A program made the position numbers and the translations under genes. The notes under the pieces are model-generated. The model was not told the origin of the DNA. It did no database searches and saw nothing but the letters and a program-made list of their open reading frames with translations. This document shows, piece by piece, positions 1 to 4,458 of a stretch of DNA of 6,156 nucleotides; the stretch's first letter is position 1; every line of letters starts with the position of its first letter. The stretch is from Hyphomicrobiales bacterium. GTDB taxonomy: Bacteria; Pseudomonadota; Alphaproteobacteria; Rhizobiales; JALURZ01. The stretch is from NCBI GenBank assembly GCA_027058735.1, contig JALURZ010000031.1, positions 1 to 6,156 of the forward strand, read 5' to 3'.

Positions 1-1
1 G

Positions 2-283
2 CAGCTCATTGACGAGCTGAGCAGGATCGTCAACCAGACCCGGTTCAACGGCCAGCGCTTGCTTGCGGGTGGTTTCAACGCCGACTTCCAGGTGGGAGTC
101 GAGGTCAACGAGACGCTCAACGTCACTATATCCAATCTCTCGCCGACCAACCTCGGCGTGGCTTCCACCTATTCCTCGGTCACTGCGCTCAGTGACGCCG
201 ACTACGCCGATCGGGTCCTGATCGGTTGTGCTCATTGGATGGTCCTTTGCGTTGGGGCCGCCGGGCGGCTGCTGCGCACATAA
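2..283 (+). CDS. Flagellin fragment, 5' cut by the window and apparently lacking its C-terminal half
   Basis: The reading frame is open from base 2 and ends at TAA 281-283 (93 residues visible). The segment QLIDELSRIVNQTRFNGQ followed by RLLAGGF is the conserved second half of the flagellin N-terminal helical domain (D1), comparable to the region around residues 100-130 of a whole flagellin. FNADFQVGVEVNETLNVTIS and NLGV then match the start of the surface domain in short alphaproteobacterial flagellins. After about YADRV (near base 215) similarity stops, and the tail LIGCAHWMVLCVGAAGRLLRT looks like out-of-context translation. The C-terminal D1/D0 helices needed for filament assembly and export are absent, and no other frame restores them. 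Flagellin is the secreted filament subunit; this version should not polymerise. It could be a pseudogene, a rearrangement breakpoint or an assembly junction. The family call is firm; its state is inferred. Confidence 0.75.
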   Translation, partial: QLIDELSRIVNQTRFNGQRLLAGGFNADFQVGVEVNETLNVTISNLSPTNLGVASTYSSVTALSDADYADRVLIGCAHWMVLCVGAAGRLLRT

Positions 284-446
284 GGCGTCGGGGAATCATC
301 GCCGCAGAATAACCCCCTTCCCCCCAGCAGGCCAGGGCGATCGCCTTTACGGTTTTCCGGACGGAAATTCAGACCTCATCCGACATGAAAATCAAGGATA
401 ACGCGGCGCAACCGGTGTGCCGCCCTCCCTCGCGCCGATGGTGGAT
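284..446. other. Gene-free spacer between the flagellin fragment and usp
   Basis: I see no gene of credible composition in these 163 bases. It lies downstream of both convergent neighbours. It holds a C-rich run (about 311-327) and a 10-bp palindrome GGCGATCGCC (336-345) followed by TTT on the + strand. There is no convincing stem plus T-tract terminator for either gene and no inverted repeat that would mark an insertion-sequence end. Confidence 0.4.
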
Positions 447-857
447 CTAGCGCACGACAAATACCGAGCAGGTGGCGTGGCGGACAACCCGGGCCGCCGT
501 GGAGCCGATCAGATAGTCCTGCATTCCGGGTTTGTGTGATCCGATGATAATGAGATCGACATTGTATTGCGCCGCCGCGGCCAGAATGGCCACGCGCGGA
601 TTTCCCGAGCGCGCCTCGATTCTGGCCTTGACGAGGGCTGCATTCGCCATGGCCTGCAAGGCGTTGGCCGCATCGTCTCTTTTTTCTTCGATGATGCCGC
701 GGGGAAGCTGCGCGGAAATAAAGGTCGGCACATCCTCGATCACGCCGAAGAGAATGATTTCGCCGTTCTTATCCACGAGCCGCTTGGCGATATCGATGGC
801 GGGTTTGCCTTTTTCCGGGTGGGCCACGTCAATGGGAACCATGATTTTCCTGTACAT
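447..857 (-). CDS. UspF/UspG-like universal stress protein (136 aa)
   Basis: This is a single-domain universal stress protein, a cytoplasmic nucleotide-binding fold that helps cells survive stress and growth arrest. From the chosen start the protein opens with MYRKIMVPID, the typical first beta strand with its nucleotide-contacting Asp10. It ends with DLIIIGSHK (101-109), YLIGST (115-120) and the last strand CSVFVVR (130-136). The GSHKPG...YLIGSTAARVVRHA stretch resembles the ATP-binding UspF/UspG group, although its glycines do not fit the strict G-2x-G-9x-G(S/T) spacing. An upstream in-frame ATG at 890 exists, but ATG 857 is preferred because AAGGAG sits 6 nt upstream and the fold begins right there. 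The gene stands alone, with a perfect FNR-type dyad at 929-942 suggesting induction at low oxygen. The length is normal for the family and nothing is broken. Confidence 0.9.
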   Translation of the reverse strand: MYRKIMVPIDVAHPEKGKPAIDIAKRLVDKNGEIILFGVIEDVPTFISAQLPRGIIEEKRDDAANALQAMANAALVKARIEARSGNPRVAILAAAAQYNVDLIIIGSHKPGMQDYLIGSTAARVVRHATCSVFVVR

Positions 858-901
858 AACCTGCTCCTTGCAAGATTTTCTACGAAGCAATACTGGCCGT
901 T

Positions 902-942
902 ACAGTACTTGCCTGACGGACAGGATCATTGACGCAGGTCAA
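902..942 (-). promoter_or_regulatory. FNR/FixK-type box and candidate promoter for usp
   Basis: Bases 929-942 form a perfect dyad, TTGAC-N4-GTCAA, matching the FNR/CRP-superfamily site (TTGAT-N4-ATCAA and its alphaproteobacterial variants). On the minus strand a weak -10 candidate, TACTGT (907-902), lies where a class II activator centred near -41.5 would place it, giving a start near base 894 and a leader of about 37 nt. Control of usp genes by Anr/FNR-type oxygen sensors is known in other bacteria. The dyad is seen directly; the regulator and the start site are inferred. Confidence 0.65.
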
Positions 943-968
943 CGGCCGGGAATTTCAGGGGACAGTCG

Positions 969-1157
969 TTAAACGCCAGGCTCTGATGTGCGCGCGGGCG
1001 CCAATTTTGCACGCGGTTGTTGCCATGGATCGGTGACATGGAGCGCACCGTTCTTCGCCACCGCCATACCGAGCGGATGGCGGAATTCGCCCGGTCCGCT
1101 GCCTTGTTTGCCGAAACTGGTCAGATAGCGCCCGGCTGCGTGCCCGGCCTGCCAATG
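969..1157 (-). pseudogene. NHL-repeat (beta-propeller) remnant, one blade, frameshifted
   Basis: One minus-strand frame reads GRYLTSFGKQGSGPGEFRHP and then LGMAVAKNGALHVTD, a textbook NHL blade (FGxxGxGpGeFxxPxGiAvdxxGxlyVtD). The blade should continue into GNNRVQ. That sequence is present (NNRVQNW) but one base out of frame, consistent with a single inserted base in the CCATGGC stretch near 1040. The open frame runs on without similarity to TAA at 969-971. NHL proteins normally carry several blades and often a signal peptide; here only one blade survives and I see no start codon. It lies directly behind the broken HMA gene on the same strand, so the two were probably co-transcribed with the MerR gene. 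Blade identity is clear; partner and function are unknown. Confidence 0.6.
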
Positions 1158-1158
1158 G

Positions 1159-1423
1159 TCAGGCGCGCTTCACCGCCGCGCGCAACCGCGCTTTGTTCAA
1201 GGTCACGGTTTTTTCGTGCTGGGCGTCCCTTCGCCGCGCCCGATATCGGTTTCGACCCGCCCGACACTCGCCAGTTTCCGCAACTGCTTGTCAATCCCGC
1301 AGGAACTGAACGGACAGCCCAGCCCGTCCACTTTCAGCACACAGGTCGCGGCCATCGCCGTCCCGGACAGGCCGCTCATCCACAGCGCCCCCAGGACGAT
1401 GCGAAACGGGCTGTCCGCGGCAT
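1159..1423 (-). pseudogene. Secreted heavy-metal-associated (HMA/MerP-like) protein, frameshifted
   Basis: The central frame encodes RIVLGALWMSGLSGTAMA, a signal-peptide-like segment with AMA/A cleavage, then ATCVLKVDGLGCPFSSCGID and KQLRKLASVGRVETDI, an HMA fold (first strand, CPFxxC metal loop, helix, second strand). Two breaks are visible. ATG 1423, with GGAGG 8 nt upstream at 1436-1432, is one base out of frame with the signal peptide, as if a T was lost from the TTT run near 1404. At the A6 run (1207-1212) the frame hits TGA (1203-1205), while the -1 frame continues as TVTLNKARLRAAVKRA to TGA 1159-1161, the expected end of the domain. The usual CPFC loop is CPFSSC here. It would act as a periplasmic metal-binding protein under the adjacent MerR. 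An intact in-frame ATG at 1379 could yield only a 58-residue stub. Homopolymer sequencing errors are the alternative. Confidence 0.65.
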
Positions 1424-1427
1424 CGAG

Positions 1428-1844
1428 TCATCCTCCGTTCGTTCGCGGCTTTCCGCGCTCCATCGCCGCGATGATGGAGCACAGCTCCACATCGCCCTTG
1501 CCGGGACACGCCGCGATCAATTCATCCAGCGCCTTGCCGATGTCTTGCAGCCGCCTGATTTTCGCATCGACCTCGAAGCGCTTGGCGGCCGCGCGCTCGC
1601 GAATGTCATGACAATCGCTGCCGGGATCGGTGCGCAGCGTCAAGAATTCGCGGATTTCCTTCAAGGAAAAACCCAGCCCCTGGGCACGGCGCACAAAACG
1701 GATACGCCGCGCATCTTCCGGCGAATAATCGCGATACCCGCCATCCGCCGGTCTGGGGGGCTGTTCGATCAGTTTTTCCCGCTCATAAAACCGCACGGTC
1801 TCGACGCCGACACCGGCGGCGCGCGCCAGTTCGCCAATTCTCAT
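1428..1844 (-). CDS. merR: MerR-family metal-responsive regulator, mercury-type cysteine triad (138 aa)
   Basis: This is a dimeric cytoplasmic activator that untwists promoters with long spacers when it binds metal. Residues 1-38 form the winged helix-turn-helix (MRIGELARAAGVGVETVRFY, then GGYRDY), and a long dimerisation helix runs from about 80 to 112. Cys78, Cys113 and Cys122 are spaced 35 and 9 residues apart, exactly as Cys82/117/126 in Tn501/Tn21 MerR, with ACPGKGDVELCSII in the metal loop. This points to Hg(II), although Zn, Pb or Cd members share similar cysteines. ATG 1844 has AAGGGG 9 nt upstream. The mer-like operator at 1917-1948 drives this gene in the same direction, so it probably autoregulates. 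Its downstream partners (HMA and NHL) are broken, leaving an apparently intact regulator with no intact target in view. Family certain; metal moderately sure. Confidence 0.85.
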   Translation of the reverse strand: MRIGELARAAGVGVETVRFYEREKLIEQPPRPADGGYRDYSPEDARRIRFVRRAQGLGFSLKEIREFLTLRTDPGSDCHDIRERAAAKRFEVDAKIRRLQDIGKALDELIAACPGKGDVELCSIIAAMERGKPRTNGG

Positions 1845-1852
1845 GACACAAC

Positions 1853-1886
1853 GCCCCTTGTTAGGCCCCTTGTTAGGCCCCTTGTT
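1853..1886 (-). repeat. 12-bp tandem repeat in the merR leader (2.8 copies)
   Basis: The + strand unit GCCCCTTGTTAG occurs at 1853-1864 and 1865-1876, with a third partial copy from 1877 to 1886. On the minus strand each copy carries AAGGGG, a good Shine-Dalgarno core; the copy nearest the gene is 9 nt from the merR ATG. Copies two and three lie too far upstream to serve as ribosome sites directly. Copy number may vary by slippage. Confidence 0.8.
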
Positions 1887-1916
1887 TCCGTGACCGGGGC
1901 AACGCCCGGCACCGGA

Positions 1917-1948
1917 TACATAGGGTCCGTATCATGCTACGGAGTCAA
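1917..1948 (-). promoter_or_regulatory. MerR operator/promoter of mer type
   Basis: On the minus strand the -35 TTGACT (948-943 of the 1900s) is followed by a perfect dyad TCCGTA-N6-TACGGA (1943-1926) and a -10 candidate TATGTA (1922-1917). The spacer is 20 bp with this -10, or 19 bp if CTATGT is used; both are the over-long spacing typical of MerR-activated promoters. The Tn501 PmerT promoter starts with the same TTGACTCCGTA and has the same TACGGA half-site. The predicted transcript starts near 1910, with a leader of about 65 nt to merR. Dyad and -35 are seen directly; mercury control is inferred. Confidence 0.8.
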
Positions 1949-2118
1949 GGGCATGACTGGTCTGACATAGCGCATCCGCCGCCGGGGGGCGGGCCGGAAC
2001 TGCCCTCTTGCCCGTAGGTCAAAAACAGAATGTACCCAAGCAGCACCAGCATCGCCAGCCCGAAGGCAAAGCCCCGGCAACGCAACGCGAGGGCGTCGAT
2101 CAGCCAGGAAGTTCTCAC
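1945..2118 (-). CDS. Small single-pass membrane protein coupled to liuA (57 aa)
   Basis: I do not recognise a family. GTG 2118 overlaps the liuA stop as GTGA, with GAGG 7 nt upstream, a typical translational-coupling arrangement. The peptide starts VRTSWLIDALALRCRGF and has one hydrophobic segment, FAFGLAMLVLLGYILFL (about 17-33), preceded by arginines, then a Gly/Pro-rich tail (GSSGPPPGGG) ending SDQSCP. By the positive-inside rule the N-terminus should be cytoplasmic and the tail periplasmic. Codons in the membrane part are rich in third-position G/C like the neighbours. The stop TGA (1945-1947) lies within the merR -35 TTGACT. The Gly/Pro tail is low complexity and could be weakly constrained. 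As last gene of the liu operon it would be expressed with isovalerate catabolism. Its role is unknown; existence rests on the overlap, SD and membrane segment. Confidence 0.55.
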   Translation of the reverse strand: MRTSWLIDALALRCRGFAFGLAMLVLLGYILFLTYGQEGSSGPPPGGGCAMSDQSCP

Positions 2119-3287
2119 GCCGTTTCCTCAAACAACTCGCGGCCGATGAGCATGCGGCGGATTTCCGAGGTGCCGGCGCCGATTTCGTAGAGCTTGGCGT
2201 CGCGCAGCAGCCGCCCGGTGGGGGTTTCGTTGATATAGCCCATGCCGCCCAGCGCCTGGATCGCCTGCAACGCCATCCAGGTTGCCTTTTCGCCCGCATA
2301 CAGGATTGCGCCGGCGGCGTCCTTGCGCGTTGTCTCGCCCCGGTCGCACGCCTGCGCCACCGCATAAACATACGCCTTGCAGGCATTCAAGGTGGTGTAC
2401 ATGTCGGCAAGCTTGCCCTGCATCAGCTGAAAGGTGCCGATGGGTCTGCCGAACTGTTCACGCTCATGCACGAACGGCACCACGATATCCATGCAGGCCT
2501 GCATCAGCCCGATGGGACCGCCGGCCAGAACCGTGCGTTCATAGTCAAGCCCCGACATCAGCACATTGACGCCGCGCCCCACCCCGCCGAGCACGTTTTC
2601 GCCCGGCACTTCGCAGTTCTCGAATACAAGTTCGCCGGTGTCCGAGCCGCGCATGCCCAGTTTGTCCAGCTTCTGGGCGGTGGAAAACCCCTTCAATCCC
2701 TTTTCGACAATGAATGCCGTCATGCCGCGCGGGCCCGCATCGGGGTCGGTCTTGGCATAGACCACCAGGGTATCGGCGTCGGGACCGTTGGTGATCCACA
2801 TCTTGGTGCCGTTCAGAATATAACGGTCGCCCTTCCTGTCGGCGCGCAGCTTCATGGACACGACGTCTGAACCCGCCCCCGGCTCCGACATCGCCAGCGC
2901 GCCCAGATGCTCCCCGGAAATGAGTTTCGGCAGATAGCGTTTCTTCTGCTGTTCGGTGCCGTTGCGGCGGATCTGGTTGATGCACAGGTTCGAATGCGCC
3001 CCGTAGGACAGCCCGATGGAGGCCGACCCGCGGCTGATTTCCTCCACCGCCACCACATGCTCCAGATAGCCCATGCCCGAACCGCCATATTCTTCCTCAA
3101 CGGTGATGCCGTGCAGCCCCAGCGCCCCCAGTTTCGGCCACAGTTCCCGGGGAAATTCGTTGCTGCGGTCGATCTCCTCGGCGCGCGGCGCGATTTCGTC
3201 CGCGGTGAAAGAGCGCACCGTGCCGCGCAGCATGTCCGCCGTCTCGCCGAGATCAAAATTCAAGGTTGGATATTCATTGGGGATCAT
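2115..3287 (-). CDS. liuA: Isovaleryl-CoA dehydrogenase (390 aa)
   Basis: This FAD enzyme oxidises isovaleryl-CoA to 3-methylcrotonyl-CoA, the third step of leucine breakdown, passing electrons to electron-transfer flavoprotein in the cytoplasm. The acyl-CoA dehydrogenase layout is complete: helical N-terminal domain (about 12-125), beta domain with AMSEPGAGSD (132-141) and WITNG (164-168), and a C-terminal helical domain ending in GAGTSEIRRMLIGREL. YGAHSNLCINQ (95-105) is typical of isovaleryl-CoA dehydrogenases. Glu250 in LDYERTVLAGGP is at the catalytic-base position specific to this subfamily (Glu254 in the human enzyme), whereas most acyl-CoA dehydrogenases carry it near the C-terminus. 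ATG 3287 has GAGAGGGG just upstream, 18 bp after the thioesterase stop, so the two share a transcript. It overlaps the downstream small gene by 4 bp. Length is normal. The liuB/C/D partners are not in the window. Confidence 0.95.
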   Translation of the reverse strand: MIPNEYPTLNFDLGETADMLRGTVRSFTADEIAPRAEEIDRSNEFPRELWPKLGALGLHGITVEEEYGGSGMGYLEHVVAVEEISRGSASIGLSYGAHSNLCINQIRRNGTEQQKKRYLPKLISGEHLGALAMSEPGAGSDVVSMKLRADRKGDRYILNGTKMWITNGPDADTLVVYAKTDPDAGPRGMTAFIVEKGLKGFSTAQKLDKLGMRGSDTGELVFENCEVPGENVLGGVGRGVNVLMSGLDYERTVLAGGPIGLMQACMDIVVPFVHEREQFGRPIGTFQLMQGKLADMYTTLNACKAYVYAVAQACDRGETTRKDAAGAILYAGEKATWMALQAIQALGGMGYINETPTGRLLRDAKLYEIGAGTSEIRRMLIGRELFEETA

Positions 3288-3305
3288 GACCCCTCTCCCG
3301 TCAGT

Positions 3306-3794
3306 TCAAGCGTTTGGCGCACTCACGCCCCTGGCCGTCAGATCATGGTCCGAAACACCGGCAAGGCGCATGAAGGTTCCCAGCATGGTAGCGCATAAGT
3401 GCTGCTGGCCCCCGCGCAACACGAAAACGTCCGACCGGCACACGGTCATGGTGCGCCCCGGCCTGATGACCTGCCCGCGGGATATCAGGGCTTCGCCTTG
3501 TGCCGGGGCCATGAGATTGAGCTTGTATTCCACCGTCAGCACGGAATCGCCCGCCGCCAGGAGCGAGGCTGTGGCATAGCCGCCCGCATTGTCCGCGATG
3601 GTGCCGATCAGCCCGCCATGAAACAGGCCGTGCTGCTGCAACAGGTCCTCGCGGTACGGCACGTGTATTTCGGCCGCCCCCGCCGTCACCGATATGAGTT
3701 GCGCGCCCAGCACACCCATGAAGGACTGGCGCTGGAAACTGTCGCGGACCAGCGGTTCAAAGCCGGGATTGCGCGGCTGAAAATCCGTGTTCAT
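3306..3794 (-). CDS. PaaI-type hotdog acyl-CoA thioesterase (162 aa)
   Basis: This is a hotdog-fold thioesterase of the PaaI/YdiI group, expected to hydrolyse an acyl-CoA to free acid and CoA in the cytoplasm. The signature QQHGLFHGGLIGTIADNAGG (about 54-73) holds the HGG turn and the Asp at the active-site position on the central helix. LTVEYKLNLMAPAQGEAL and PGRTMTVCRSDVF follow as the family's beta strands. ATG 3794 is chosen over ATG 3827 because it overlaps the liuR stop as ATGA, a clean coupling signal, and removes 11 residues without homology; its own SD is weak, which fits coupled translation. Lying between liuR and liuA, it probably relieves accumulated isovaleryl- or methylcrotonyl-CoA, or recovers CoA, but the substrate cannot be read from sequence. 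Length is normal for the family. Confidence 0.85.
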   Translation of the reverse strand: MNTDFQPRNPGFEPLVRDSFQRQSFMGVLGAQLISVTAGAAEIHVPYREDLLQQHGLFHGGLIGTIADNAGGYATASLLAAGDSVLTVEYKLNLMAPAQGEALISRGQVIRPGRTMTVCRSDVFVLRGGQQHLCATMLGTFMRLAGVSDHDLTARGVSAPNA

Positions 3795-4219
3795 GTTTTG
3801 CCAAGCTCTGCAAGCCGTCTGCGGCACCCCTCTTCGGCGCGCCCTAGGTCATCGAGCGTATCCCTGATATCGCGCTGCTTTTGCTGCAATTCGCGGCGGC
3901 GTTCGGCAATCTTTTGCATGAAACAGGCAAGCTGGCCCGTTTCACCGGCCGGTGCGTCATACAGATCGATCATGTCGCGCACATCGGCGAGCGAAAACCC
4001 AAGCCGCCGGCCGCGCAGGATCAGCTTGAGGCGGGTCCGCTCGCGCGCGCCGAACAGCCGGTGCCGGCCTTTGCGCAGCGGGCGTAACATGCCCTTGGCT
4101 TCATAGTGGCGGATGGTGCGCGCCGTGACGCCGAACTCCGCGATCAGGTCATGGATACTGAAGAACGCCTCGGGGTCACTCCTGGGGTCTCTGTCCGCCT
4201 TCGGCATTTCCATAGTCAT
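3791..4219 (-). CDS. liuR: LiuR, MerR-family regulator of leucine/isovalerate catabolism (142 aa)
   Basis: The N-terminal winged helix runs FFSIHDLIAEFGVTARTIRH, YEAKGMLRP, then LFGARERTRLKLILRGRRLG; a coiled helix rich in Arg/Glu/Gln follows (IAERRRELQQKQRDIRDTL). DMIDLYDAPAGETGQL after the DNA-binding domain resembles LiuR-type regulators of branched-chain amino acid catabolism. The metal cysteine triad of true MerR is absent (two unrelated cysteines only). The open frame extends upstream to 4393, but those 58 codons would read through the operator palindrome, so ATG 4219 (MTMEMPKAD) is preferred; ATG 4213 is an alternative. The gene is first in an operon with the thioesterase (ATGA overlap) and isovaleryl-CoA dehydrogenase, and a LiuR-like palindrome lies 14 bp upstream, so autoregulation by a pathway acyl-CoA is likely. 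The symbol rests on motif plus context. Confidence 0.85.
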   Translation of the reverse strand: MTMEMPKADRDPRSDPEAFFSIHDLIAEFGVTARTIRHYEAKGMLRPLRKGRHRLFGARERTRLKLILRGRRLGFSLADVRDMIDLYDAPAGETGQLACFMQKIAERRRELQQKQRDIRDTLDDLGRAEEGCRRRLAELGKT

Positions 4220-4225
4220 CGCCGG

Positions 4226-4254
4226 CTCATAGTTGACGTTTACGTAAACGTCAA
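4226..4254 (-). promoter_or_regulatory. LiuR operator overlapping the liuR promoter
   Basis: Bases 4233-4254 are a perfect 22-bp palindrome with half-site TTGACGTTTAC, in keeping with the described LiuR motif (TTTACGTTTACGTAAAC-like core). On the minus strand its first bases supply a -35 TTGACG (4254-4249), and 17 bp later lies -10 TATGAG (4231-4226). A bound regulator would occupy the -35 and nearly the whole spacer. Transcription would start near base 4219, at or next to the chosen liuR ATG. Confidence 0.85.
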
Positions 4255-4458
4255 GCCGCAAAATAGACCCATATGCCTGCATGGCGCAACCGGGGCCATG
4301 CGGGGAGGCGAATGAAAACGATGCAAGCGCCCGCCCGATGACCGCGCGCCGGAGGCGGTGCGCAATTGGGGGCGGACCGCCGCGGATCGTCAATCATGAA
4401 TGCCGGGACGCGCCCGGCCCGCCGGGCGCCGGTTTGGAACCGATTGCCCCGGCACGTC
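4255..4458. other. Non-coding spacer between liuR promoter and mgtE
   Basis: This stretch holds one strong hairpin (4410-4429), described separately. Frames crossing it lack start signals and family similarity. The palindrome at 4233-4254 also gives a + strand TTGACG, but no good -10 follows at 16-18 bp and no gene starts on that side. Confidence 0.4.
4410..4429 (-). terminator. GC hairpin downstream of mgtE
   Basis: GCGCCCGG and CCGGGCGC form a perfect 8-bp stem with a 4-nt loop, about 30 bp after the mgtE stop and upstream of the liuR promoter. The position fits a transcription terminator insulating liuR from mgtE. No T-run follows on the minus strand, so intrinsic termination would be weak; it may act with Rho or only as a 3' stabilising stem. 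Confidence 0.45.

Noticed and set aside
216..446. Insertion-sequence end or attachment site at the flagellin breakpoint
   Set aside because: No terminal inverted repeats, target duplication, transposase or tRNA could be seen.
1017..1970. Long + strand open frame of 317 codons opposite merR and the HMA remnant
   Set aside because: It is antisense to a clearly recognised MerR protein, shows no domain, and its openness follows from GC-rich third positions on the other strand; it also runs through the operator and tandem repeat.
3399..4106. Open + strand frame of 235 codons
   Set aside because: It lies opposite the thioesterase and liuR, has arginine/serine-rich composition without motifs and no plausible start signal.
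4233..4254. Divergent + strand promoter from the symmetric LiuR palindrome
   Set aside because: The palindrome supplies a -35 on both strands, but the + side has no -10 at proper spacing and no gene to drive.
4220..4393. N-terminal extension of LiuR to ATG 4393
   Set aside because: The extra 58 codons read through the operator and promoter, show no homology, and MerR-family proteins begin close to the helix-turn-helix.
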